Shown here piece by piece: positions 16,770-26,199 of a DNA stretch of 64,000 nucleotides (position 1 is its first letter; each line of letters opens with the position of its first letter). The DNA is from Morganella sibonii (GTDB lineage: Bacteria > Pseudomonadota > Gammaproteobacteria > Enterobacterales > Enterobacteriaceae), in the NCBI RefSeq assembly GCF_040560245.1, contig NZ_JAKMWP010000007.1; one strand, given 5' to 3'. The notes under the pieces are model-generated. The model did no database searches and was not told the DNA's origin. It worked only from the letters and a program-made list of their open reading frames with translations. A program made the position numbers and the translations under genes.

Positions 16770-18206
16770 ATGGATCAGAAAGAAATTGAGAATGTGGTAA
16801 AAGCGGTTCTGGCCAGCATGAGTGCAGGCACACAACCGGCGGCTGCATCAGCGGCACCACAGCAGGCGGCAGCCTCACAGAATAACGGCTTCGGGGTATT
16901 CGAATCCCTGGACGATGCCGTCCTTGCCGCCAAAGAAGCACAGAAATCATTAAAAACGGTTGAAATGCGTAATCTCTGCATCGGCGCAATCCGCCGTGCG
17001 GCAACCGAACATGCCCGCGAGCTGGCGGTTCTGGCTGTTGAAGAAACCGGCATGGGCCGTGTGGAAGATAAACTCGCGAAGAACTTAGCACAGGCAAACG
17101 GCACCCCGGGTGTTGAGTGTCTGCGTCCTGAAGTGTTAACCGGCGACCACGGTTTAACCTTAATCGAAAATGCGGCATGGGGTGTTATTGCCTCTGTCAC
17201 ACCATCCACTAACCCGGCGGCGACGGCAATCAACAATGCCATCAGTATGATCGCAGGGGGTAACAGTGTGATTTTCGCACCGCATCCGGCAGCGAAAAAA
17301 GTCTCACAGCGCACTATCACCGTTCTGAACGAAGCCATTGTTGCTGCAGGCGGCCCGAACAACCTGCTGGTGACGGTTGCCAAACCGGATATCGAAACCG
17401 CACAGCGTTTATTCAAATATCCGGGGATCGGTCTGCTGGTCGTGACCGGGGGTGATGCGGTGGTGGAATCTGCCCGCAAACACACCAACAAACGTCTGAT
17501 CGCGGCCGGTGCCGGTAACCCGCCGGTCGTGGTGGATGAAACTGCTGATATCGAACGCGCGGCGAAAGCCATTGTTCACGGTGCATCATTCGACAACAAC
17601 ATCATTTGTGCGGATGAAAAAGTGCTGATCGCGGTTGACTGCATCGCAGACAAACTGATCACCGAAATGCAGCGTAATCACGCGGTATTACTGACCCGTG
17701 AACAGAGCGAGAAGCTGATCCCGGTACTGCTGAAAAATGTCGATGAAACCGGCCACGGCACTGTCAGCCGCGACTGGGTCGGCCGTGACGCAGCGAAAAT
17801 TGCCGCGGCTATCGGTATGACGGTCCCGGCAGATACCCGTCTTCTGATCGCAGAAACTGACTGCAAACATCCGTTTGCTGTCACGGAGCTGATGATGCCG
17901 GTTCTGCCGATCATCCGCGTGAAAGATGTGGATCAGGCGATTGACCTGGCGGTGAAACTGGAGGGCGGCTGCCATCATACCGCAGCAATGCACTCCAACA
18001 ACATCAGCAACCTGAACCGCATGGCGAATGCCATCGACACCAGTATTTTCGTGAAAAACGGACCGTGTATTGCCGGTCTGGGACTGGGCGGCGAAGGCTG
18101 GACAACCATGACTATCACCACACCGACCGGTGAAGGTGTGACCTGTGCGCGGACCTTTGTCCGTCTGCGCCGCTGCACCATGGTGGATTCATTCCGCATC
18201 GTGTAA
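16770..18206 (+). CDS. eutE: EutE, CoA-acylating acetaldehyde dehydrogenase
   Basis: A 478-residue NAD-dependent enzyme that converts acetaldehyde and CoA to acetyl-CoA inside the compartment. The first 18 residues (MDQKEIENVVKAVLASMS) form the amphipathic encapsulation helix, an Ala/Gln-rich linker follows, and the aldehyde dehydrogenase domain then runs to the end. The catalytic cysteine is Cys280 in NNIICADEK. ATG at 16770 is preferred; an in-frame GTG at 16764 would add two residues. The stop is followed at once by a terminator-like hairpin pair. Confidence 0.96.
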   Translation: MDQKEIENVVKAVLASMSAGTQPAAASAAPQQAAASQNNGFGVFESLDDAVLAAKEAQKSLKTVEMRNLCIGAIRRAATEHARELAVLAVEETGMGRVEDKLAKNLAQANGTPGVECLRPEVLTGDHGLTLIENAAWGVIASVTPSTNPAATAINNAISMIAGGNSVIFAPHPAAKKVSQRTITVLNEAIVAAGGPNNLLVTVAKPDIETAQRLFKYPGIGLLVVTGGDAVVESARKHTNKRLIAAGAGNPPVVVDETADIERAAKAIVHGASFDNNIICADEKVLIAVDCIADKLITEMQRNHAVLLTREQSEKLIPVLLKNVDETGHGTVSRDWVGRDAAKIAAAIGMTVPADTRLLIAETDCKHPFAVTELMMPVLPIIRVKDVDQAIDLAVKLEGGCHHTAAMHSNNISNLNRMANAIDTSIFVKNGPCIAGLGLGGEGWTTMTITTPTGEGVTCARTFVRLRRCTMVDSFRIV

Positions 18207-18212
18207 GCCGCT

Positions 18213-18245
18213 GCGGTGGAGCCTGCGGGCTTCACCGCCTTTTTC
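18213..18245 (+). terminator. Terminator-like attenuator between eutE and eutJ
   Basis: An 11-bp stem with one wobble (arms 18213-18223 and 18228-18238) and a TGCG tetraloop is followed by CTTTTT. By form it is a rho-independent terminator, yet the eut operon continues downstream with no obvious new promoter. It therefore probably acts as an attenuator that lowers eutJGHABCLK relative to the shell and EutE genes. Confidence 0.65.
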
Positions 18246-18247
18246 CC

Positions 18248-18274
18248 GGTTAGTGTGAGTCGCTCACGTTAACC
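18248..18274 (+). other. Second hairpin in the eutE-eutJ gap
   Basis: Directly after the T-run of the attenuator, arms 18248-18259 and 18263-18274 form a 12-bp stem with two G-U pairs around a 3-base loop. Its outer part, GGTTA...TAACC, is symmetric. It may stabilise the 5' end of the downstream message or serve as a protein-binding site. Confidence 0.45.
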
Positions 18275-18303
18275 CTGACGTTAGTTTTAAACCGGAGGAA
18301 CCG

Positions 18304-19149
18304 ATGGTTCAACGCAATCAGGAATGGCTGGCATCGCGCTTACAGCAGGCAGCGGAAATCTGTAATCAGCCGCAGGCGGGTGATCACAAAGATGCGCCGT
18401 TGTGGCTGGGTATCGATCTCGGCACCTGTGATGTGGTGTCCATGGTGGTCAATGCGGATGGTCAGCCGGTCGCGGTGTGCCTGGACTGGGCAGATGTGGT
18501 ACGCGACGGTGTGGTCTGGGATTTCTTCGGTGCAGTAAAAATTGTGAATAAACATCTGGATACGCTGGAAAAACAGTTCGGCTTCCGGTTTGAGGTGGCG
18601 ACAACGTCGTTCCCGCCGGGTACCGATCCGCGTATCTCAGTGAATGTGCTGGAATCCGCCGGTCTGGTGGTCGCCAAAGTGCTGGATGAGCCGTCTGCGG
18701 TTGCTGACATGATGGGGCTGGATAAGGCTGCCGTTGTGGATATCGGCGGCGGTACCACCGGGATTGCGATTGTGCAGAAAGGTGAAGTGACCCGTTCCGG
18801 TGATGAAGCCACCGGTGGTCATCATATTTCCCTGACCCTGGCGGGCAATCAGCGCATTGAGCTGGAAGATGCCGAGCAGATGAAGCGCGAGCGCGGTGAA
18901 AGCATCTGGCCGGTTATTCGTCCGGTCTACGAAAAAATGACGGATATCGTCGACGATCATATCCGCGGTGAGGATGTGACTGAATTGTGGCTGGCGGGCG
19001 GCTCCTGTATGCAGCCCGGTGTGCAGTCTCTGTTTCAGGCGCGTTTCCCGCATCTTACCGTGGTACTGCCACAGCATTCTATTTTTATGACACCGCTGGC
19101 GATTGCCGTCTGTGGTGTATCTCAGGGAGAAAACCGTCATGCCGGATAA
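18304..19149 (+). CDS. eutJ: EutJ, chaperone-like ATPase
   Basis: A 281-residue protein of the actin/Hsp70/ParM-like ATPase fold (E. coli EutJ is about 278). The phosphate-binding motifs LGIDLGTCDVVSMV (about residue 37) and VVDIGGGTTGIAI (about 146) are intact. It is thought to help protein folding or assembly in the compartment, but its exact role is not settled. A strong GGAGGA ribosome-binding site lies after the hairpin pair. Its end overlaps the eutG start. Confidence 0.94.
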   Translation: MVQRNQEWLASRLQQAAEICNQPQAGDHKDAPLWLGIDLGTCDVVSMVVNADGQPVAVCLDWADVVRDGVVWDFFGAVKIVNKHLDTLEKQFGFRFEVATTSFPPGTDPRISVNVLESAGLVVAKVLDEPSAVADMMGLDKAAVVDIGGGTTGIAIVQKGEVTRSGDEATGGHHISLTLAGNQRIELEDAEQMKRERGESIWPVIRPVYEKMTDIVDDHIRGEDVTELWLAGGSCMQPGVQSLFQARFPHLTVVLPQHSIFMTPLAIAVCGVSQGENRHAG

Positions 19150-20341
19150 TCGTTTACCCGCGGCTGAGGTTCAGTCCGCTATCTATCAGGCGCTTGATTT
19201 GGTGAATGCCCGTCAGGTGCGTGAATTTTCTGTCCCGCCGTCCACACTTATCGGTCCGGGTGCCGTCGGCCGCAGCGGGGATGTTCTCGCAGAGCGCGGA
19301 ATTAAGCACGTTTTTATTATGGTGGACGGCATGTTGTTACAGGCCGGTCTGACCGATGTGCTGGAGCGCAATCTGAGCCGCAGCGGCATTGCTTATGAAA
19401 TCTGGCCGTGCCCGCCGGGCGAGCCGATGGATAAAGATGTGTTCCGTACTGTTGAGCATCTGCTGAGTGTGCAGTGTGACGGTATTATCGCTCTCGGCGG
19501 CGGTTCTGTACTGGATGCGGCGAAAGCCGTGGCGGTGCTGGCAGCCAATCCGGATCTGCCGCTGGCAGATATGATGCCGGGTGCGGCGCTGAATCCGCGT
19601 CTGCCGTTTATCGCGATCCCGACCACCGCCGGTACCGGCTCGGAAGCAACCAACGTTTCCGTGATTATCACGGCGGAAAACCATATCAAACTGGTACTGG
19701 CACACAGCCAGTTACTGCCTGATCTCGCCATTATTGATGCCTGTCTGACACTCGGCGTGCCGCCGCATGTGACTGCAATGACCGGTATCGATGCCTTAAC
19801 ACATGCTATCGAAGCGTATGTGGCGAGCAACGTCACGCCGCTGACACAGGCGCTGGCACTGCGGGCGATCACCATGATCAGCCACGCACTGCCGATCGCT
19901 GTCGGTCAGGGGCATGACATCAAAGCCCGTGAGGACATGATGCTGGCTTCCTATATGGCCGGGATGGCGTTCTCCAATGCCGGTCTGGGGCTGTGCCATG
20001 CCATGGCGCATCAGATTGGTGCGGCATACAACATTCCGCACGGCAAGGCGAATGCCGTCATGCTGCCGCAGGTAATGCGTTTTAACCGCCTGGTCTGTAA
20101 ACAGGCGTACAGCGAAATTGGTCATGCGCTGACTCAGCGTCCGATGACCGACACGGAGGCCATCGGAGCCGTGGAACAACTGATCAGTGACGTGGAACTT
20201 GCGCAGACGCTGCCATCCCTGGGCGGAAAGCGTGAGGATTTCGATGGTTTTGCCAAAGCGGCATTGCAGGATATCTGCATCAAAACCAATCCGCGCGCGG
20301 TCACAGCGGCTCAGATAACGGCGATTTACGAGTCAGCCTGA
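19139..20341 (+). CDS. eutG: EutG, iron-dependent alcohol dehydrogenase
   Basis: A 400-residue group III alcohol dehydrogenase that reduces acetaldehyde to ethanol and regenerates NAD+ within the compartment. I place the start at 19139 (MPDNRLPAAEVQ), which matches E. coli EutG and has an AGGGAG site; an upstream ATG at 19103 lies deep in eutJ. The family motifs IALGGGSVLDAAKA and IPTTAGTGSE are present, and the iron-ligand histidines lie in the GLGLCHAMAHQIG and NIPHGKANAVML segments. Confidence 0.95.
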   Translation: MPDNRLPAAEVQSAIYQALDLVNARQVREFSVPPSTLIGPGAVGRSGDVLAERGIKHVFIMVDGMLLQAGLTDVLERNLSRSGIAYEIWPCPPGEPMDKDVFRTVEHLLSVQCDGIIALGGGSVLDAAKAVAVLAANPDLPLADMMPGAALNPRLPFIAIPTTAGTGSEATNVSVIITAENHIKLVLAHSQLLPDLAIIDACLTLGVPPHVTAMTGIDALTHAIEAYVASNVTPLTQALALRAITMISHALPIAVGQGHDIKAREDMMLASYMAGMAFSNAGLGLCHAMAHQIGAAYNIPHGKANAVMLPQVMRFNRLVCKQAYSEIGHALTQRPMTDTEAIGAVEQLISDVELAQTLPSLGGKREDFDGFAKAALQDICIKTNPRAVTAAQITAIYESA

Positions 20342-20389
20342 GTCAATCAATAAGAACAGCCTGCGCGACAGGCACGGAAGGAGAAGGGT

Positions 20390-21655
20390 ATGGGCATTAA
20401 TGAAATCATCATGTACATCATGATGAGTTTTATGCTGATAGCAGCCGTGGATCGTATCTTCAGCCAGTTCGGTGGCTCAGAGACAATTCTCGGTAAAATC
20501 GGCCTGGGTAAAGTCGGGAAAGGCATTGCCGGTTCCGGTGAACAGTTCGAAGAAGGCTTTATGGCAATGGGTGCGCTGGGTCTGGCAATGGTCGGTATGA
20601 CTGCGCTGGCACCGGTTATCGCGATGCTGCTCGGGCCGGTGATTATTCCTGTCTATGAAATGCTGGGTGCGAACCCGTCTGTGTTTGCGGGCAGTATTCT
20701 GGCTATCGATATGGGCGGCTTCTTCCTCGCGAAAGAGCTGGCAGGCGGTGATGTGGCAGCATGGTTATATTCCGGTGTGCTGCTGGCGTCCATGATGGGT
20801 GCAACCATGGTGTTCTCCATCCCTGTTGCGCTGGGCATTATCGAGAAGAAAGATCGCCGCTTCCTGGCACTCGGTGTGCTGGCGGGTATCGTAACCATTC
20901 CGGTCGGCTGTATCGCCGGTGGTCTGGTGGCGAAATTCTCCGGTGTGGAAATTGACGGTCAGGTGGTGGACTTCAGTATGACCATGCTGCTGGTCAATAT
21001 GATCCCGGTGATCATCGTGGCGGCGCTGGTGTGCCTCGGCCTGAAATTTATTCCTGAGAAAATGATCAACGGTTTCCAGATCTTCGCAAAAATCCTCGTT
21101 GGTATCATCACTATCGGTCTGGCGGCAGCAGTGGCGAAGTTCACTGTGGGCTGGAACCTGATCCCGGGCCTTGATCCGATTTTTATGACAGAAGGTGATG
21201 TGCCGGGCCAGGTGATGCGTGCCATCGAAGTTATCGGTTCTATTTCTGCGGTGCTGTTAGGGGCTTACCCGATGGTGCTGCTGCTGACCCGCTGGTTTGA
21301 AAAATCCTTTATGAAGATCGGCAGCCTGCTGAAAATCAACAACATGGCGGCGGGCGGTATGATTGCGACTCTCGCGAACAACATCCCGATGTTCGGCATG
21401 ATGAAGAAAATGGATACCCGCGGCAAAATCATCAACTGTGCATTCTCCGTATCCGCAGCCTTTGCGCTGGGTGACCACCTGGGCTTCGTGGCCGCCAACA
21501 TGGCTCCGATGATCTTCCCGATGATTGCAGGGAAAATTATCGGTGGTATCACTGCGATTTTCGTTGCCATCATGATGATGCCGAAAAATATTGAGCAGGA
21601 AGATGCGGCTGCAGCGGCTGAAGAAGCGGCTGAAAGTGTCGCGGAGGAGAAATAA
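20390..21655 (+). CDS. eutH: EutH ethanolamine permease
   Basis: A 421-residue integral membrane protein with about ten to eleven hydrophobic helices. EutH is thought to import protonated ethanolamine when it is scarce or the pH is low. It starts MGINEIIMYIMMSFMLIAAVD and ends in an acidic, Ala/Glu-rich tail. The ribosome-binding site AAGGAGAAGGGT is strong, and the eutA start follows three bases after the stop. Confidence 0.95.
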   Translation: MGINEIIMYIMMSFMLIAAVDRIFSQFGGSETILGKIGLGKVGKGIAGSGEQFEEGFMAMGALGLAMVGMTALAPVIAMLLGPVIIPVYEMLGANPSVFAGSILAIDMGGFFLAKELAGGDVAAWLYSGVLLASMMGATMVFSIPVALGIIEKKDRRFLALGVLAGIVTIPVGCIAGGLVAKFSGVEIDGQVVDFSMTMLLVNMIPVIIVAALVCLGLKFIPEKMINGFQIFAKILVGIITIGLAAAVAKFTVGWNLIPGLDPIFMTEGDVPGQVMRAIEVIGSISAVLLGAYPMVLLLTRWFEKSFMKIGSLLKINNMAAGGMIATLANNIPMFGMMKKMDTRGKIINCAFSVSAAFALGDHLGFVAANMAPMIFPMIAGKIIGGITAIFVAIMMMPKNIEQEDAAAAAEEAAESVAEEK

Positions 21656-21657
21656 GC

Positions 21658-23076
21658 ATGAAAACCCTCGAACTCTTAAGTGTCGGTATTGACGTGGGCA
21701 CCACCACCACACAGGTGATTTTCTCCCGTCTCGTTCTGGTAAACCGCGCGGCGGTGTCACAGGTGCCGCGTTATGAGTTTGTGGATCGCAACATTATCTG
21801 GCAGAGCCCGGTTCTGTTCACGCCGGTGGATAAAGACGGCCACCTGCGTGAGGAAGAACTGCTGGCGCTGGTGCTGGATCAGTACGCTGCCGCCGGGATG
21901 GACCCGGCGGCGATTGACTCCGGTGCCATCATCATTACCGGTGAAACCGCCAAAACCCGCAATGCACGTCCGGCAGTGGTCGCGTTATCCCAGAAACTCG
22001 GGGATTTCGTGGTCGCCACCGCCGGGCCGCATCTGGAATCGGTGATTGCCGGTTTCGGTTCCGGAGCCCAGACACTCTCTGAGCAGAAGATGGCGCGGGT
22101 ACTGAACATTGATATCGGCGGCGGCACAGCAAACTACGTGCTGTTCGAAGCCGGTCATGTGGTCAGTTCCGCCTGTCTGAACGTCGGCGGCCGTCTGTTT
22201 GAAACGGACAGCAGCGGACGCGTCACTTATGTGCACGCGCCGGGCCGCCTGATCGCCCGTGACTGCTTTGGTGAGCAGACCGACCCGATGTCCCTGACGC
22301 CGGTACAGCTGAATACCATTGCCGATCGCATGAGTGAGCTGCTGTATGAAGTGATCAGCGGCAATCTCTCCCCGCTGGGACGTGAGCTGCTGATGACGGA
22401 TGGCCTGCCTGCGGAAAGCAGTTATTACGCGGTCACACTCTCCGGCGGTGTCGGTGAGTGTTACAGCAATCCGGAAAGCGGCAACGATTTCCGTTTCGGC
22501 GATATCGGACCGCTGCTGGCACAGGCGATTCACCGTAATGCGGATTTCAGTGCGTTACCGATGCAGACCCCGGCACAGACTGTCCGTGCCACGGTGATCG
22601 GCGCCGGTGCGCATACGTTATCCCTGTCCGGCAGCACCATCTGGCTGGACAGCATCACACTGCCTGTCCGCAATATTCCGGTGGTACATCCGGCACTGGG
22701 CCGCGCGGATGATGAAGATCTGGTGAATACCTGGAGCCGCGCCCTGACGCAGATGGATCTTAATCCGCAGCAGGATCTGTACGCGCTGGCCTTGCCGGAA
22801 TCACTGCCGACCAATTATGCCTCGGTACAGTATTGTATCGGCGCCCTGGAACGCTTTACCAAAACATACCCGAATACCATGCCGCTGCTGGTGATTGCGG
22901 GACAGGATTTCGGTAAGGCACTGGGCATGCTGCTGCGTCCGCTGATGAACGGCCGCGAACTGGCTGTTATCGACGAAGTTATCACGCACACAGGCGATTA
23001 TATCGACATCGGCTCGCCGTTATTCAGCGGCTCTGTCGTCCCTGTTACTGTTAAATCACTCGCATTTCCTTCCTGA
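21658..23076 (+). CDS. eutA: EutA, reactivating factor of ethanolamine ammonia-lyase
   Basis: A 472-residue ATPase that removes damaged cobalamin from EutBC so that fresh adenosylcobalamin can bind. Actin-like ATPase motifs are visible: VGIDVGTTTTQVIFSR at residue 8 and LNIDIGGGTANYV near 143. It lies directly ahead of eutBC, as usual, with an 11-base gap. The cob(II)alamin it releases needs reduction and adenosylation, and this operon supplies those activities as PduS and EutT. Confidence 0.95.
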   Translation: MKTLELLSVGIDVGTTTTQVIFSRLVLVNRAAVSQVPRYEFVDRNIIWQSPVLFTPVDKDGHLREEELLALVLDQYAAAGMDPAAIDSGAIIITGETAKTRNARPAVVALSQKLGDFVVATAGPHLESVIAGFGSGAQTLSEQKMARVLNIDIGGGTANYVLFEAGHVVSSACLNVGGRLFETDSSGRVTYVHAPGRLIARDCFGEQTDPMSLTPVQLNTIADRMSELLYEVISGNLSPLGRELLMTDGLPAESSYYAVTLSGGVGECYSNPESGNDFRFGDIGPLLAQAIHRNADFSALPMQTPAQTVRATVIGAGAHTLSLSGSTIWLDSITLPVRNIPVVHPALGRADDEDLVNTWSRALTQMDLNPQQDLYALALPESLPTNYASVQYCIGALERFTKTYPNTMPLLVIAGQDFGKALGMLLRPLMNGRELAVIDEVITHTGDYIDIGSPLFSGSVVPVTVKSLAFPS

Positions 23077-23087
23077 GGGAACGTAAT

Positions 23088-24449
23088 ATGAAATTAAAAA
23101 CCACGCTGTTTGGTCAGACCTACCAGTTCCGGGACGTAAAAGACGTTCTCGCGAAAGCTAACGAACTCCGTTCCGGGGACATCCTGGCGGGTGTCGCGGC
23201 AAGTAACGCCCAGGAACGTGTGGCAGCAAAACAAGTGCTGTCCGAACTGACAATTGCGGATGTCCGCAACAACCCTGTCGTTCCGTATGAAGAAGACTGC
23301 GTAACCCGTCTGATCCAGGATGATATCAACGAAACCGAATACAACCGGGTCAAAAACTGGACTATCGGTGAGCTGCGTGAGCATGTCCTGAGCGACACCA
23401 CCTCTCTTGATAACATCAATCTGCTGCGCAAAGGCCTGACCTCAGAAGTCATCGCCGGTGTGGCAAAAATCTGCTCCAACGCAGACCTGATTTACGGCGC
23501 GAAGAAAATTCCTGTCGTAAAACGTGCGAATAATACCATGGGTCTGCCGGGCCACTTCAGCGGCCGCTTACAGCCGAACGATACCCGTGATGAAGTGCAG
23601 AGTATCGTGGCACAGATTTATGAAGGCCTCTCATACGGCTGCGGTGATGCGGTTATCGGTGTGAACCCGGTAACAGACGATGTGGATAACCTCAGCCGCG
23701 TGCTGGATGCTATCTACGGCATCATTGATAAATACGATATCCCGACTCAGGGCTGTGTGCTGGCACACGTCACCACACAGATGGAAGCAATCAAACGCGG
23801 TGCGCCGGGCGGCCTGATTTTCCAGAGCATCTGCGGCAGTGAAAAAGGTCTGCGCGAGTTCGGTGTTGAGCTGGAAATGCTGGATGAAGCCCGTCACGTC
23901 GGTGCGCAGTATAACCGTATCGCCGGTCCTAACTGCCTCTACTTTGAAACAGGACAAGGCTCCGCACTGTCAGCGGGCGCTCACTACGGCGCTGACCAGG
24001 TGACCATGGAAGCCCGTAACTACGGCCTGGCACGTCACTATGATCCGTTTATGGTGAACACCGTTGTCGGCTTTATCGGACCGGAATATCTCTATAACGA
24101 CCGCCAGATCATCCGCGCCGGTCTTGAAGATCACTTTATGGGCAAACTGAGCGGAATCTCCATGGGTTGTGACTGCTGTTACACCAACCATGCGGATGCG
24201 GATCAGAACCTCAACGAAAACCTGATGATCCTGCTGGCCTCTGCGGGCTGTAACTTCATCATCGGTATGCCGCTGGGTGATGACATCATGCTCAACTATC
24301 AGACCACTGCGTTCCATGACATCGCAACTGTCCGTCAGTTACTCGGCCTGCGCCCTGCGCCGGAATTCGAAGCCTGGCTGGAAAAAATGGGTCTGATGGA
24401 AAACGGGCGTCTTACCAATCGTGCCGGCGATCCGTCACTGTTCTTCTGA
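23088..24449 (+). CDS. eutB: Ethanolamine ammonia-lyase large subunit
   Basis: A 453-residue TIM-barrel subunit, the same length as E. coli EutB. With EutC and adenosylcobalamin it splits ethanolamine into acetaldehyde and ammonia, the first step in the compartment. Recognisable segments include KRANNTMGLPGHFSGRLQPN and SGISMGCDCCYTNH. The gene is intact, with a GAGGGA ribosome-binding site, and 18 bases separate it from eutC. Confidence 0.98.
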   Translation: MKLKTTLFGQTYQFRDVKDVLAKANELRSGDILAGVAASNAQERVAAKQVLSELTIADVRNNPVVPYEEDCVTRLIQDDINETEYNRVKNWTIGELREHVLSDTTSLDNINLLRKGLTSEVIAGVAKICSNADLIYGAKKIPVVKRANNTMGLPGHFSGRLQPNDTRDEVQSIVAQIYEGLSYGCGDAVIGVNPVTDDVDNLSRVLDAIYGIIDKYDIPTQGCVLAHVTTQMEAIKRGAPGGLIFQSICGSEKGLREFGVELEMLDEARHVGAQYNRIAGPNCLYFETGQGSALSAGAHYGADQVTMEARNYGLARHYDPFMVNTVVGFIGPEYLYNDRQIIRAGLEDHFMGKLSGISMGCDCCYTNHADADQNLNENLMILLASAGCNFIIGMPLGDDIMLNYQTTAFHDIATVRQLLGLRPAPEFEAWLEKMGLMENGRLTNRAGDPSLFF

Positions 24450-24467
24450 TTTTCGGGGTAAATCACC

Positions 24468-25361
24468 ATGGATCAAAAACAAATTAATGACATCGTACGC
24501 AGCGTGATGGCTCAGATGGGACACACGGGCGAAAACGTACAGGCGGTTGCCGCGGCAACGCAGGCTGTACTGAATCAGGGTAGTACGTCTGCTGAATCCG
24601 TTGAGTGGGATCTCGGCTCACCGGAAGCAAAACAGTGGATCGGCGTGCAGAATCCGCACCGTGCGGAAGTGTTACAGGAACTGCGTAACAGCACCGGTTC
24701 CCGTGTCTGCTCCGGCCGTGCCGGTGTGCGTCCGCGCACCCAGAGCCTGCTGCGCTTCCTGGCTGACCACTCGCGCTCCAAAGATACCGTTCTGAAAGAA
24801 GTCCCGGCGGAATGGGTGAAAAAACAGAATCTGCTGGAGTTACAGTCTGAAATCACAGACAAAAACCAGTATCTGACCCGTCCGGATATGGGCCGTATTC
24901 TGAACAAAGAATCCATCGAACTGCTGAAAACCAAGTGTGTGCAGGCGCCGGATGTGCAGGTCATTATCTCTGATGGTCTGTCCACCGATGCGATTACTGC
25001 CAACTACGACGAAATTCTGCCGCCGCTGATGAAAGGTCTGGAGCAGTCCGGTCTGAAAGTGGGCACGCCGTTCTTTGTCCGTTACGGCCGCGTGAAAATT
25101 GAAGACCAGGCCGGTGAAGTGCTCGGCGCGAAAGTGGTTATCCTGCTGGTGGGCGAACGTCCGGGGCTGGGTCAGTCTGAAAGCCTTTCCTGCTACGCGG
25201 TGTACTCACCGACAGTGGCGGGCACGGTGGAAGCAGACCGTACCTGTATCTCGAACATTCACCGCGCGGGTACACCACCGGTGGAAGCTGCCGCAGTTAT
25301 CGTCGATTTAGCCAAACGCATGCTGGAGCAGAAAGCATCCGGTATCAACATGAACCGTTAA
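24468..25361 (+). CDS. eutC: Ethanolamine ammonia-lyase small subunit
   Basis: A 297-residue, B12-binding small subunit of ethanolamine ammonia-lyase. The N-terminal helix MDQKQINDIVRSVMAQMG is the known type of encapsulation signal and resembles the EutE leader in this operon. The conserved domain runs from about residue 45 (GSPEAKQWIGVQNPHR) to the end. It is adjacent to and co-expressed with eutB, and 13 bases before eutL. Confidence 0.97.
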   Translation: MDQKQINDIVRSVMAQMGHTGENVQAVAAATQAVLNQGSTSAESVEWDLGSPEAKQWIGVQNPHRAEVLQELRNSTGSRVCSGRAGVRPRTQSLLRFLADHSRSKDTVLKEVPAEWVKKQNLLELQSEITDKNQYLTRPDMGRILNKESIELLKTKCVQAPDVQVIISDGLSTDAITANYDEILPPLMKGLEQSGLKVGTPFFVRYGRVKIEDQAGEVLGAKVVILLVGERPGLGQSESLSCYAVYSPTVAGTVEADRTCISNIHRAGTPPVEAAAVIVDLAKRMLEQKASGINMNR

Positions 25362-25374
25362 CGGGGAACTGAAT

Positions 25375-26034
25375 ATGCCTGCATTAGATCTTATCCGGCC
25401 GAACGTGACAGCGATGCGTCTTATCGCCAATGCACACGAAGATTTCTGCCGTGAACTGAAGTTACCGAAACACATCCGCAGCCTGGGTCTTATTACTGTT
25501 GACTCTGATGATGTTGCGTATATCGCCGCTGACGAAGCGACCAAACAAGCCCTGGTGGAAGTGGTTTACGGACGTTCCCTGTATGCAGGGGCGTCAAACT
25601 CACCGTCACCGACTGCCGGTGAAGTGATGATTATCCTCGGTGGTCCTAACCCGGCAGAAGTGCGTGCGGGTCTGGATTCCATGATGGCAACGATTGAGTC
25701 AGGCCCTGCTTTTCAGTGGGCGAATGACAAAGAAGATACGGCATTCCTGGCGCATCTGATCTCCCGTACCGGTTCTTACCTGTCTGACGGCGACAAAATC
25801 AGACACGGTGATCCGATTGCCTATCTGGTGGCACCGCCGCTGGAAGCCACATTCGGGATTGATGCCGCACTGAAAGCCGCTGACGTGCAGCTGGCAACTT
25901 ATGTGCCGCCTCCGTCAGAAACCAACTATTCAGCCGCTTTCCTGACCGGCAGCCAGGCAGCATGTAAAGCCGCCTGTGATGCATTCAGTGAAGCCGTTCT
26001 GGATATCGCGCGCAACCCTATTCAGCGTGCCTGA
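25375..26034 (+). CDS. eutL: EutL trimeric shell protein
   Basis: A 219-residue tandem BMC-domain protein (same length as E. coli EutL) that forms pseudohexameric trimers with a gated central pore, thought to pass large substrates or cofactors. The sequence is intact from MPALDLIRPNVTAMRLIANA to the end. Its stop is followed by an ERIC repeat that fills most of the 165-base gap to eutK, unlike the compact E. coli arrangement. Confidence 0.96.
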   Translation: MPALDLIRPNVTAMRLIANAHEDFCRELKLPKHIRSLGLITVDSDDVAYIAADEATKQALVEVVYGRSLYAGASNSPSPTAGEVMIILGGPNPAEVRAGLDSMMATIESGPAFQWANDKEDTAFLAHLISRTGSYLSDGDKIRHGDPIAYLVAPPLEATFGIDAALKAADVQLATYVPPPSETNYSAAFLTGSQAACKAACDAFSEAVLDIARNPIQRA

Positions 26035-26041
26035 GTCCGGG

Positions 26042-26167
26042 GATACCCGACGTCATTCAGGATGCAGGCAGGCGGCAAGAGAAGACCGGCGGGGAGCATA
26101 CATTAGTATGTGACCCGGCGGGCTGAGCGCAGCCAGCGAACCTGCGGTCTGAATGAATAAGGGTATA
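26042..26167. repeat. ERIC (enterobacterial repetitive intergenic consensus) element
   Basis: A 126-base imperfect palindrome fills the eutL-eutK gap. The ends GATACCC and GGGTATA are inverted copies, the inner CATTCAG/CTGAATG pair too, and the centre CATAC-ATTA-GTATG is a perfect stem. The core resembles the ERIC consensus around GGGAGC-TACATAAGTA-GTGAC and the length is that of a full ERIC unit. Being inside an operon, it is transcribed and should fold into a long hairpin that may affect eutL/eutK message processing. Confidence 0.85.
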
Positions 26168-26199
26168 GTCAGTTCAGTCATTAACACAGGAGATAGGTC

